8,682 bases of DNA from Pseudomonadota bacterium (GCA_003229755.1 QIFJ01000026.1:1-8682), one strand, 5' to 3'. Positions 1 to 6,533 are shown, numbered from the stretch's first letter. The notes: generated by a model from the letters alone, not told the origin. Numbers and translations are program-made.

Positions 1-2
1 GG

Positions 3-92
3 GCAAGGTCCCTTCTGGGAAACGGCCTTATCGTGGGAATAATACTGGTTATACTCCTTGAGCATGTTGTTTTGAGAAAGCGAAGTGAATAG
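3..92 (+). CDS. C-terminal fragment of a membrane protein (possible NCS2 nucleobase permease)
   Basis: The third forward frame is open from the window edge to a TAG at 90-92 and gives 29 residues. A long hydrophobic stretch (GLIVGIILVILLEHVVL) is followed by a short basic, hydrophilic tail (RKRSE). This is what the end of a polytopic membrane protein looks like: a last transmembrane helix and a short cytoplasmic tail. A Gly-rich turn before a final hydrophobic helix resembles the C-terminus of xanthine/uracil (NCS2) permeases, but 29 residues cannot settle the family. The other two forward frames close earlier. The gene begins left of the window. Confidence 0.45.
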   Translation, partial: ARSLLGNGLIVGIILVILLEHVVLRKRSE

Positions 93-94
93 AA

Positions 95-115
95 GTTGAA
101 GGTTGAAAGTTAAAA
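95..115. repeat. Three tandem copies of a 7-bp unit
   Basis: GTTGAAG, GTTGAAA and GTTAAAA follow each other directly, just after the stop codon of the upstream fragment and just before the left end of inverted-repeat element A1. This is a short degenerate tandem repeat with no visible function. Confidence 0.5.
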
Positions 116-120
116 GTGTT

Positions 121-289
121 GGTTCATCTCCCAATTTGTTGGTAGGATTTTGGTATATAGTCTTCATAAGGAGCCGGGGTTTTGGTGAATCACGAAGCGA
201 AGCTAAAAGGGGGTTGCGAAGGCGAGTGATTACACCCAAAAACCCGGCCATATGATTAGAAATCGCATCAACTAATTGGGAGATGAACC
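121..289. mobile_element. MITE-like inverted-repeat element, copy A1 (complete)
   Basis: A 169-bp non-coding element bounded by terminal inverted repeats: 121-143 (GGTTCATCTCCCAATT and 7 more bases) and the reverse complement of 267-289 match at 21 of 23 positions. Inside lies a 77-bp imperfect palindrome (173-249) that recurs three more times in this window. Its arms pair as CCGGG with CCCGG, TTTTGG with CCAAAA and ATCAC with GTGAT, and a conserved purine-rich segment (AAAAGGGGG) sits in the centre. It has no ORF of its own, so any movement would need a transposase supplied in trans. No convincing target-site duplication is visible. It ends 48 bp upstream of the alcohol dehydrogenase start. 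Confidence 0.7.
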
Positions 290-294
290 ACAAT

Positions 295-324
295 ATCTAA
301 TGCTCCAATTTCCAATGCTCTAAT
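295..324. repeat. Two imperfect 15-bp tandem units before the alcohol dehydrogenase
   Basis: ATCTAATGCTCCAAT and TTCCAATGCTCTAAT are adjacent and match at 12 of 15 positions. They lie between element A1 and the ribosome binding site AGGAG (327-331) of the downstream gene. They could be a degenerate repeat or a regulator site; the sequence does not decide. Confidence 0.35.
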
Positions 325-337
325 CTAGGAGTAAACA

Positions 338-1336
338 ATGAAAGCGATGCTTCTGGAAAAGACAGGGCCTGTTTCAGTTTCATCCCTCGCAGGGAAAGAT
401 CGCCCTGCTCCGGCACCTGGTCAGGGAGAGATATCAGTTAAGATCAACGCATGCGCAATATGCAGGACGGATCTTCACATTGTAGAGGGTGATCTGGACC
501 TTCCCGGATTACCGGTCATACCCGGGCATCAGATCATCGGAAGGGTGCTGGCTGCCGGCAGCGGGGTTACCCGCTTCAGTGAGGGGGCCAGGGTTGGAAT
601 CGCGTGGCTCAACTCTACCTGCGGGCATTGTAAATTCTGCAGGTCAGACCGGGAAAACCTCTGTTACGATGCCCGCTTTACAGGATTTCATACAGACGGC
701 GGATATGCCGAGGAGGTGATCGTGCCGGCTGACTTCGCGTATCCTGTTCCGGATGATCTTCCCGATATACAGGCAGCTCCCCTCCTGTGCGCGGGCATAA
801 TCGGCTACAGGGCGTTGAAGGTATCAGGCATTGAATCAGGAGGTCGGCTTGGACTATATGGTTTTGGCGCTTCCGCACACATCACCATACAGGTAGCAAG
901 GCACACAGGGTGTGAGGTGTACGTTTTTACCAGGGGGCCTGCCCACCGCGAACTGGCGGAAGATCTGGGGGCTGTCTGGGCCGGAGAGCCAGGGGACAGG
1001 CCGAATACGAAACTGGATGCGTCCATTATCTTCGCGCCTGCAGGGGAGCTTGTTCCGCCGGCCCTGGAAGCCCTGGACAGAAGCGGTGCCCTTGTCCTTG
1101 CAGGCATACACATGAGCCCCGTGCCGGAACTGGAGTATGAAAAGCACCTCTACTACGAAAGATCCATCAAAAGCGTTACCGCTAGTACCAGGCAAGATGG
1201 AGAGGAACTGCTGAAAATGGCGCCTGAGATCCCCATCAGAACACAGACCCGGGCCTTTTCCCTGGATGACGCTAACCTGGCTCTCACCCTTCTTGCGGAG
1301 GGCAGGATAAACGGCGCAGCAGTCCTCGTCCCCTGA
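338..1336 (+). CDS. Zinc-dependent alcohol dehydrogenase, MDR superfamily
   Basis: A 332-aa medium-chain dehydrogenase that probably oxidises alcohols or reduces aldehydes with NAD(P) in the cytoplasm. The N-terminal catalytic domain has zinc ligands C42 and H64 (in PGHQ) and C150 (in PLLCAG). The structural zinc lobe has C94, C97, C100 and C108 in the usual C-x2-C-x2-C-x7-C spacing. The Rossmann domain carries GFGASA at 174-179. Where many relatives have GHE, this protein has GHQ at 63-65, which I recall as usual for one subfamily of single-domain zinc ADHs. Length is normal. The ATG at 338 has AGGAG at 327-331, six bases away, so the start is secure. The gene stands alone, after inverted-repeat element A1 and convergent with the SDR gene. 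Its substrate cannot be told from sequence. Confidence 0.9.
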   Translation: MKAMLLEKTGPVSVSSLAGKDRPAPAPGQGEISVKINACAICRTDLHIVEGDLDLPGLPVIPGHQIIGRVLAAGSGVTRFSEGARVGIAWLNSTCGHCKFCRSDRENLCYDARFTGFHTDGGYAEEVIVPADFAYPVPDDLPDIQAAPLLCAGIIGYRALKVSGIESGGRLGLYGFGASAHITIQVARHTGCEVYVFTRGPAHRELAEDLGAVWAGEPGDRPNTKLDASIIFAPAGELVPPALEALDRSGALVLAGIHMSPVPELEYEKHLYYERSIKSVTASTRQDGEELLKMAPEIPIRTQTRAFSLDDANLALTLLAEGRINGAAVLVP

Positions 1337-1367
1337 TAGCATTTCGGGAACCGCTCCGACATATTAT

Positions 1368-1494
1368 GGTTCATCTCCCGATTACTTGGTGAAACTCCGG
1401 TATTGTTTATTCAATAGGCCGGGTTTTTGGTGTAATCACTCGCCTTCGCAACCCCCTTTTAACTTCGCTTCGTGATTCACCAAAACCCCGGCCT
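1368..1494. repeat. Palindromic repeat, copy A2, with one recognisable terminal repeat
   Basis: The core at 1417-1493 is the reverse orientation of A1 and differs from it by about one substitution and one missing base. The left terminal repeat at 1368-1390 (GGTTCATCTCCC, then GATTACTTGGT) matches that of A1 closely. I cannot find the matching right terminal repeat, so this copy is truncated or decayed. It sits between the convergent alcohol dehydrogenase and SDR genes. There its hairpin could end transcription from either side, although no T-run follows it. Confidence 0.7.
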
Positions 1495-1503
1495 TTAATT
1501 TCT

Positions 1504-1548
1504 GATCCATCCAATGCCTGAGGCGGTTCTCCGACAGGCTCCTGGATC
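1504..1548. terminator. Nested hairpin between convergent genes, possible terminator
   Basis: GATCCA (1504-1509) pairs with TGGATC (1543-1548), GCCTG (1516-1520) with CAGGC (1535-1539), and CGG (1524-1526) with CCG (1531-1533) around a TTCT loop. It lies immediately downstream of the SDR stop codon on the minus strand and 170 bp past the alcohol dehydrogenase stop. No T-tract follows on either strand, so a classic rho-independent terminator is not established. It may only be a mRNA 3'-end stabilising hairpin. Confidence 0.3.
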
Positions 1549-1549
1549 T

Positions 1550-2299
1550 CTAGAGCATTATTGACCCGCCGTCCACGGGCAGGTAAGAACCTGTGATAAA
1601 CCGGGAGTAATCAGCTGCGTAAAAAAGAACCGCTCCTGCTACATCGTCAGGCATACCGATGCGCCTTAAAGGAACATGGGCGGCATAACCGTCTTTTGCC
1701 TCCTGGGGCAGAAAAGAGGTGGCGTCTGTATCAGTCAGACCCGGGGCGACGGTATTTACTGTAATCCCGTTGGGACCGAATTCGTGGGCAAGTGACCTGG
1801 TGAAGGAATCCAGCCCCGCCTTGGCCGTCATGTGGGCGACGAATCCGGCACCGGGGGATTTGGAGAGGCCGCTGCTTATATTTATTATCCGGCCATATTT
1901 TCTTGAAACCATTCCCGGAATAACAGCCTGGCAGCAGTTAAAGGACGCCTGGATCTCACCCGTCAACTTTGCCTCCATTTCCGCCCAGGTAAACTCCATA
2001 AAGGGTTTTATGGGAAAACCGATGCTGGCGTTGTTGACGAGAATGTCCACAGGACCCAATGTCTTTTCCGTCTCCTTCACCATTCCCGCTGCCTGTTCCG
2101 GGTCACGGACATCCGCCTTGACCACGAAGGCTTTCCCACCGCCTGCCTGGATCTTTTCCACAACAGCGTTTGCGGCATCCTGACTCTGAAAATAGTTCAC
2201 AGCCACGGCAGCTCCGTTGTGGGCTAGCAATATGGCAGACGCGGCTCCGATCCCCCTGCTTGCGCCTGTGACCAATGCAACCTTTTCAGCCAGTATCAT
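1550..2299 (-). CDS. Short-chain dehydrogenase/reductase with non-canonical catalytic residues
   Basis: A 249-aa cytoplasmic SDR-fold protein, close in length and layout to FabG-type 3-oxoacyl-ACP reductases. The nucleotide-binding motif TGASRGIG is at 11-18, the NNAS motif at 89-92, the ISS strand with the catalytic-type serine at 141-143, and the C-terminal PVDGG segment near the end. The usual catalytic Tyr of YxxxK is His156 (HMTAK, with Lys160 kept), and the tetrad Asn position before Phe120 appears to be Glu115. It may therefore be a divergent reductase or a non-classical SDR. I chose ATG 2299 over the longer frame starting at 2317 because AAGGAGGT (2305-2312) lies five bases upstream of 2299. 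The substrate is unknown. It may be cotranscribed with the MFS gene upstream, but a 220-bp spacer holding repeat B1 separates them. Confidence 0.85.
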   Translation of the reverse strand: MILAEKVALVTGASRGIGAASAILLAHNGAAVAVNYFQSQDAANAVVEKIQAGGGKAFVVKADVRDPEQAAGMVKETEKTLGPVDILVNNASIGFPIKPFMEFTWAEMEAKLTGEIQASFNCCQAVIPGMVSRKYGRIINISSGLSKSPGAGFVAHMTAKAGLDSFTRSLAHEFGPNGITVNTVAPGLTDTDATSFLPQEAKDGYAAHVPLRRIGMPDDVAGAVLFYAADYSRFITGSYLPVDGGSIML

Positions 2300-2304
2300 G
2301 AGAT

Positions 2305-2312
2305 ACCTCCTT
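2305..2312 (-). promoter_or_regulatory. Strong ribosome binding site of the SDR gene
   Basis: On the minus strand this reads AAGGAGGT, a full anti-Shine-Dalgarno match five bases before ATG 2299. It rules against the upstream in-frame ATG at 2317, which would place this site inside the coding sequence. Confidence 0.85.
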
Positions 2313-2352
2313 TTCAAATGATCTCTAGAAAACAGTTTAACAGAGAATCAAC

Positions 2353-2502
2353 GTTGATGACTTCGTAAAAAGTTATCAACGCGCCCGTTAAGGGGCGCCC
2401 GAATCCATAACCTAAATATATAGTTATGGATTCGTGAGGGAAGGGAAAACGACGCTTTTTCCTTCCCGAGGAGTAAAAAGCCATGGATGGACTTTTTACG
2501 AC
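2353..2502. repeat. Compound hairpin repeat, copy B1
   Basis: Five hairpins follow each other. H1: GTTGAT-ACTT type arms at 2353-2363 and 2370-2380. H2: GCGCCC 2381-2386 with GGGCGC 2393-2398. H3: GAATCCATAAC 2401-2411 with its perfect complement 2423-2433. H4: GGGAAGGGAAAA 2438-2449 with 2456-2467, containing one G-T wobble. H5: GTAAAAAG 2473-2480 with CTTTTTAC 2492-2499. H2 to H5 recur at 6301-6422 with identical spacing and about 100 of 120 matching bases. It lies between the MFS and SDR genes on the minus strand and holds no gene. It could be a processing or stability element if both genes are cotranscribed. Confidence 0.75.
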
Positions 2503-2519
2503 CCTAACAATATTTAATA

Positions 2520-3716
2520 TCAGTGGGTTCTGCCTCCAGGTCCCACCTTGAGCAGGCTGAAAGCAACTATACCTCCCGCGAAGGAGAAAGCTGAAATCAG
2601 CACGAAGCTTGCACTGTAGGTTCCGGTAAGGTCCTTGATATAGCCTGCAAGGGGTATGCTGAGGAATACACCGGCATTGAACATCGCGGTCAAAAGCCCG
2701 AAACCCATACCGGTTCTTCCTGGAGAGACTACTTCTCCTGCCATGGTAAATATAACGGGAGGGATTAACGAGATCCCCAACCCGAGTAGAACTGTCCAGA
2801 AGACTGCTCTCACAGGATCGAAGGCAATCAGCAAAATAGATGCGCCGCATATGACGCTGCCGATTATCAGGGGGCCTGCTCTCCATCCGAAACGGTCCGC
2901 AAGATAGCCGAAGACGGGAACAAGGGGGATGGAAAGTCCCATAGGCAAACTTCCCAGAAAATTTGCCATTTCCGGTCCGAAGCCGCGGATGGCAAAGTAG
3001 TTGATCCCGAAGGTGAAAAAGGAAAGTATCCCCATGTTGAAGAGGGTCCACACCAGGGCAACTAACCAGATATCCCTGCCCAGGGATCTCAGTTCGCTGC
3101 CAATGCGAATGCCAGTCAGTTGCCGGCCGGGCTCGGGAGCCGGTCTGAATGCGATCATGTATGCTGCAAGGGCGGTGAGTGAAAGCGCTCCGGCAATGAT
3201 GAATACGGATAATATACCCCAGCTCTTTCCGGCCAGACCAAGGAGATTAAAGGAGATGATGGTGCCAAGGGGAACGGCTGTAGCAAAGATCCCCATTGCA
3301 AGCCCGAGCTCCTTTCCAAGGAATCGACGAGTGATGATCTGCGGTGCCACGATAACGATGATCGAACCGCCCACTCCAGCGAGGAACCGTCCCAGAAAGA
3401 GATAGAGGGGTTTTAAAGGTATCATCACCATGGTGCCTGCAAACAGAAGGATCAGGGAGCAGATGCCCACGATCCTGGGCCCCAACCGGTCCGCGAAATA
3501 CCCACCCGGCAGAGCCAGGAAGATCCCAGGCAGGGTGAAAAGACCCATCAGGGCACCAGCCTGGGTATAGCTCATGCTGAGTTCCTCCACCAGTATCCCT
3601 ACAACAGGAGGTATCATCTGCAAGGTTACGGCAAAGGAAAAAACGGCAAAGTGGACAAGACCCAGTATCAGCCAGCGGGATGTGTGCTCTTTAACCTGAT
3701 AGCCGTTGGTGCTCAT
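2520..3716 (-). CDS. Major facilitator superfamily transporter
   Basis: A 398-aa inner-membrane secondary transporter. Hydrophobic segments fit about 12 transmembrane helices. The MFS signature motif A appears twice, once per half: GGYFADRLGPR at 71-81 (TM2-TM3 loop) and GYLADRFGWR at 270-279 (TM8-TM9 loop). A hydrophilic central loop (about 191-216) separates the two six-helix bundles. The general look recalls the nitrate/cyanate-type MFS porters, but the substrate is not visible. The start is the first ATG of the frame; no clear ribosome binding site precedes it. The first 13 residues are polar and TM1 follows directly, which suits this start. It is divergent from the corrinoid-activator gene and lies upstream of the SDR gene on the same strand. 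Confidence 0.9.
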   Translation of the reverse strand: MSTNGYQVKEHTSRWLILGLVHFAVFSFAVTLQMIPPVVGILVEELSMSYTQAGALMGLFTLPGIFLALPGGYFADRLGPRIVGICSLILLFAGTMVMIPLKPLYLFLGRFLAGVGGSIIVIVAPQIITRRFLGKELGLAMGIFATAVPLGTIISFNLLGLAGKSWGILSVFIIAGALSLTALAAYMIAFRPAPEPGRQLTGIRIGSELRSLGRDIWLVALVWTLFNMGILSFFTFGINYFAIRGFGPEMANFLGSLPMGLSIPLVPVFGYLADRFGWRAGPLIIGSVICGASILLIAFDPVRAVFWTVLLGLGISLIPPVIFTMAGEVVSPGRTGMGFGLLTAMFNAGVFLSIPLAGYIKDLTGTYSASFVLISAFSFAGGIVAFSLLKVGPGGRTH

Positions 3717-3782
3717 AAAAACAGTGTATTGTGTGGGGTAATAAAAAGATAGTTTCAGGTTTCAAGATAGTGATGCGCAAAT

Positions 3783-3796
3783 CGTTATGCGTAACG
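3783..3796. promoter_or_regulatory. Short inverted repeat in the divergent spacer
   Basis: CGTTA-TGCG-TAACG is a 5-bp inverted repeat with a 4-bp spacer, 67 bp upstream of the MFS start and 269 bp upstream of the activator gene. It could be an operator or a leftover of a degenerate repeat, as the neighbouring bases (GATGCGCAAATCG, CGTGATGAG) look like decayed copies of a similar word. Confidence 0.2.
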
Positions 3797-3880
3797 CGTG
3801 ATGAGTGGAATCGGGCAAGAGGCGCTGGGTTTGCAAAAGGTACCGGAACCCTGGTCAGAACCTGGAATGAAAAATATATA

Positions 3881-4010
3881 TCAGGCCGGGGTTTTGGTGA
3901 ATCACGAAGCGAAGCTCAAAGGGGGTTGCGAAGGCGAGTGATTACACCCAAAAGCCCGGCCTGATGAATACACTTTACAGAAATCCCACCAACAAATTGG
4001 GAGATGGATC
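3881..4010. repeat. Palindromic repeat, copy A3, with right terminal repeat
   Basis: The palindrome spans 3881-3964, bounded by TCAGGCC and GGCCTGA; its 77-bp core differs from A1 at two positions by my count and is in the same orientation. At 3988-4010 is a terminal repeat whose reverse complement matches the A1 left end at 21 of 23 positions. I cannot find a left terminal repeat. It takes up about a third of the 348-bp divergent spacer between the MFS and activator genes. Apart from this copy and the short inverted repeat at 3783, I see no gene in that spacer. Confidence 0.75.
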
Positions 4011-4064
4011 TTAATCTCTAATTTCCTTTTCAAATAAGCGTTATTCCGGGTACAGTAATCAACA

Positions 4065-5666
4065 ATGGCAAAAAGAGACCAAAAAGAACTGGTAGAGATC
4101 AAAATAGAGGGAATAGGTACTGTTAAATCTGCGCCCGGTATCAATCTCAGGGAGGCGTTGAGGGGAGAGGGTGTTTTCCTTGACGGCACCTGCGCTGACA
4201 GGGGTGATTGCGGAAGGTGTGTTGTCAGGATCATTGAGGGCGACGCCGGTGCGCCTGAAAAACCAGAGGCCGGACTCCTGGGAAAGGAGGCAGTTTCTGC
4301 AGGTGACCGTCTGGCCTGCAGAATAATCCTGGTTAGCGGCCTCAGGATCGGCATTGACGAGGAAAGACTGCTGGAGCTTGACCGGACTGGCAGGTGGAAA
4401 AGCACCTTCGGTTCCGTGCTGTGGCAGCCGGAAAGATTTGTTCCCGATGAGGAGGGATACGGCTTTGCCGTGGATATAGGAACGTCTTCTGTGGCTGCTT
4501 CCCTGCACGACATGCAAACCGGGCGGCCGATGGATATTATTTCCACCGCCAACCCCCTTGTTCCCTGGGGTGAGGATATTATCTCACGCCTTGGTGCCTA
4601 TCATTCGGGAGACGACACTTCGTCAAAGATGCGTGCCACGCTGTGGAAATCCATATCGGGTCTACTTAAAAAACTGTGTTTCAGAAATGATGTTCTGTGG
4701 AGCAGGGCTTCCAGGGCAGTGCTCGTTGGCAACACGGCAATCCACCACATTGCCCTGGGGCTTGATGTCAAGAGCCTGATAGAACCTCCTTTCGGTCCAG
4801 AACTGACTGAGATCGTAGTGTGTTCTCCATCTGAACTGGAGATAGAAGCGGTTTCCAGCCTGCCTCCACAACTTGCCTTTCCTCCGCCCATAGGAGGTTT
4901 CGTTGGATCGGATGCGTCGGTCTCCTTACAGGCTGCCCTTATTCAGGGCAGGCCGACAGGAGCGATTATCGACATAGGGACAAACTGCGAGATCGCTGTA
5001 TGGCAGGGCCAAAAGATCCTGGTCGCCTCGGCAGCGGCGGGCCCGGCTTTCGAGGGTGGTGAGATACATAACGGCATGAGAGCCGATGCTGGAGCGATCT
5101 ACCAGGTTCGGTTAGGGAAGAGTGATGTAAAAGTACAGGCTATAGGCGGCAGTAAACCTGTTGGTATCTGCGGAACAGGCATTGTGGATGTCGTCTCCGA
5201 AATGGTGAGGCTGGGGTTAGTTGACAGGAGCGGACTTGTGCACAAAGACAGCCATCCCATGCTGGGTAAAGAGGGCCTGATACTCGATGAATCCGGAAGT
5301 GTGATCTTTACTCCACAAGATGTGGAAGCGGTACAGAAAGCCAAGGCTGCCGTATCGGCGGTCCTTGCTCTTCTCCTTGGAAAAATCGGTCTTGACAACG
5401 GAAACCTGGAGACTATCTATGTTTCCGGGGCCTTCGGGTCGATGCTTGATGTAAAGAGCGCTGTCAGGATCGGATTACTTCCCAACCTTCCTGAAGATCG
5501 TTTTGTTCTTTCCGGAAACTCTGCCCTGGTGGGGGCATCCTACTGCCTCCTGTCCCCTGAATTTCTGGATGATGTAGAGACCCTTGCCGGGTCAGTTGAG
5601 TTCGTTCCAGTTGCGGATGAGCCGGATTTTGAGGAAATTTACATCGAGAATCTCTTTTTCAGATAG
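4065..5666 (+). CDS. RACo-type reductive activator of corrinoid proteins ([2Fe-2S] ferredoxin domain plus ASKHA ATPase, DUF4445)
   Basis: A 533-aa cytoplasmic protein that probably uses ATP binding and an iron-sulfur centre to reduce Co(II) of an inactivated corrinoid protein back to Co(I). The N-terminal ferredoxin-like domain has Cys43, 49, 52 and 85, a C-x5-C-x2-C-x32-C arrangement fit for [2Fe-2S]. The ASKHA part starts near residue 132 with VDIGTSS (136-142), followed by NPLVPWGEDIISRLGAY, then the second phosphate loop IDIGTNCEIAVW, the AAAGPAFEGGEI stretch and, near the C-terminus, YVSGAFGSMLDVKSA. These are hallmarks of the RACo/DUF4445 family. It is somewhat shorter than I recall for characterised RACo, mainly between the two domains. 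No methyltransferase or corrinoid protein is nearby, so its partner must lie elsewhere. The ATG at 4065 has no clear ribosome binding site. Confidence 0.88.
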   Translation: MAKRDQKELVEIKIEGIGTVKSAPGINLREALRGEGVFLDGTCADRGDCGRCVVRIIEGDAGAPEKPEAGLLGKEAVSAGDRLACRIILVSGLRIGIDEERLLELDRTGRWKSTFGSVLWQPERFVPDEEGYGFAVDIGTSSVAASLHDMQTGRPMDIISTANPLVPWGEDIISRLGAYHSGDDTSSKMRATLWKSISGLLKKLCFRNDVLWSRASRAVLVGNTAIHHIALGLDVKSLIEPPFGPELTEIVVCSPSELEIEAVSSLPPQLAFPPPIGGFVGSDASVSLQAALIQGRPTGAIIDIGTNCEIAVWQGQKILVASAAAGPAFEGGEIHNGMRADAGAIYQVRLGKSDVKVQAIGGSKPVGICGTGIVDVVSEMVRLGLVDRSGLVHKDSHPMLGKEGLILDESGSVIFTPQDVEAVQKAKAAVSAVLALLLGKIGLDNGNLETIYVSGAFGSMLDVKSAVRIGLLPNLPEDRFVLSGNSALVGASYCLLSPEFLDDVETLAGSVEFVPVADEPDFEEIYIENLFFR

Positions 5667-5707
5667 GGTCGGAGAATATTTTCCACAGGAACTTTCAGGA
5701 TACGTCA

Positions 5708-6142
5708 CTATTTTCTTGTAAGCTCCATGGACCAGGATGACTGCAGATCATCTCCCATGAAGAGACCTCCCCTGTTGATGTAATTGTTCTCATCGATCAT
5801 CAGCAACAGATCGAAACCTGCATATTGCCCGTCCTCGGAGTTGGAGAGGGAAAATATGGCATCGTTCAGGAAGGTTATAACACCGCTGAATGTGCCCAGG
5901 TCAGGATTGATGGAAGTCCATTCAGTCAGACGCTTGCCTTTCGCAGGAGGAATTATCTCGTAAAAGTTTTCGAACTCCTCAGGCGGGTCAGACTTGAGGA
6001 TGATCTTGCCGATATTGATCCAGAGGTCGCCCTCGTGGGTTATTGTGACTTCTCCCTCCGCGTCCAGAACATCCCCCACGTTATCCCAGTAACACCCCGA
6101 GGTTTTCCATGTGCCTTCTTCAAAGAGATATGTGTGCCGCAT
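5708..6142 (-). CDS. Hypothetical protein, 144 aa, probably beta-rich
   Basis: I do not recognise this gene. The product is acidic, has no signal peptide or membrane segment, and shows alternating hydrophobic and polar residues with many Gly, Asn and Asp turns (for example GEVTITHEGDLWINIGKI and GTFSGVITFLNDAIFSLS), which suggests a small beta-barrel or sandwich. Aromatic residues recur (GTWKTSGCYW, TEWTS, SSWSMEL). ATG 6142 is chosen because AGGGAGG (rev. comp. of 6149-6155) lies six bases upstream. The longer frame up to 6259 would put that site inside the gene and adds a low-complexity start. It is convergent with the activator gene with a 41-bp gap, and stands alone. Function unknown. Confidence 0.75.
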   Translation of the reverse strand: MRHTYLFEEGTWKTSGCYWDNVGDVLDAEGEVTITHEGDLWINIGKIILKSDPPEEFENFYEIIPPAKGKRLTEWTSINPDLGTFSGVITFLNDAIFSLSNSEDGQYAGFDLLLMIDENNYINRGGLFMGDDLQSSWSMELTRK

Positions 6143-6148
6143 TTGAGG

Positions 6149-6155
6149 CCTCCCT
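6149..6155 (-). promoter_or_regulatory. Ribosome binding site that fixes the start of the 144-aa gene
   Basis: On the minus strand this is AGGGAGG, six bases before ATG 6142, and supports that start over the in-frame upstream ATGs. Confidence 0.75.
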
Positions 6156-6248
6156 TTCAGGGATGGTTTGTTTGTGGTTAATATAAACATACTGCAGGAA
6201 CAGTTCCTGAAATTCAACATGGTAATGCTGGTTTTAATTTCTTTAAAT

Positions 6249-6275
6249 AACGCGCTCATCGAGGGGCGCCCAGAT
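6249..6275. repeat. Partial hairpin module, copy B4
   Basis: AACGCGCTCATCGAGGGGCG and the following CCC align with the start of hairpin H2 of B1 (AACGCGCCCGTTAAGGGGCG at 2378-2397). It folds as GCGC around a loop with GCGC. It is a fragment of the B family, about 50 bp before the fuller copy B2. Confidence 0.5.
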
Positions 6276-6300
6276 CGATGACTTGCACAGCATTACAATC

Positions 6301-6422
6301 GCGCCCGAGCGTGGGCGCCCGAATCCATAACCTGCAACGTGAGTTATGGATTCATGAGGGAAGGGAAAACGACGCTTTTCCCTTCCCGAGGAGCAAAAAG
6401 CCACTCAAGGACTTTTTGCGAC
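6301..6422. repeat. Compound hairpin repeat, copy B2
   Basis: H2 (6301-6306 with 6313-6318), H3 (6321-6331 with 6343-6353, perfect 11 bp), H4 (6358-6369 with 6376-6387, perfect 12 bp) and H5 (GCAAAAAG 6393-6400 with CTTTTTGC 6412-6419) sit exactly 3920 bp from the same parts of B1 with no gaps. Differences from B1 fall in loops or keep base pairing. It fills the spacer between the small hypothetical gene and tag. No gene is seen here; the minus-strand ORF across it is a by-product of the repeats. Confidence 0.75.
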
Positions 6423-6437
6423 AATAACAAAATTTTG

Positions 6438-6505
6438 GGAGGAAAGTGAAAATGATATTTTTCGCTTTCCGCTGAGAAAAATACCATGAATGGACTTTTT
6501 TCGAC
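6438..6505. repeat. Partial tandem hairpin copy B3 (83-bp period after B2)
   Basis: A diverged second copy of H4 (GGAAAGTGAAAA 6441-6452 with 6459-6470) and H5 (GAAAAA 6476-6481 with TTTTTC 6497-6502) begins exactly 83 bp after the same elements of B2. The second base pair of H5 is C-G in B2 and A-T here. Confidence 0.65.
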
Positions 6506-6533
6506 CCAATCATGTATTGAAGCTTGGTGAGTA

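Noticed and set aside
854..1342. Antisense ORF within the alcohol dehydrogenase gene
   Set aside because: The sense frame holds all zinc and Rossmann motifs and has a ribosome binding site; the antisense product is low-complexity shadow.
2314..3051. Long minus-strand ORF of 245 codons overlapping the MFS gene
   Set aside because: It is a frame shadow: the MFS frame carries two motif A copies and helices, while this frame is Cys/Arg/Ser-rich with no motif.
3731..3964. Forward ORF of 77 codons in the MFS-activator spacer
   Set aside because: Its second half is translated repeat A3, it lacks a ribosome binding site, and the peptide resembles no protein.
5667..5707. Rho-independent terminator between the activator and hypothetical genes
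   Set aside because: Only a short AT-rich imperfect palindrome (GGAGAATATTTTCC) is present; there is no GC stem followed by a T-run.
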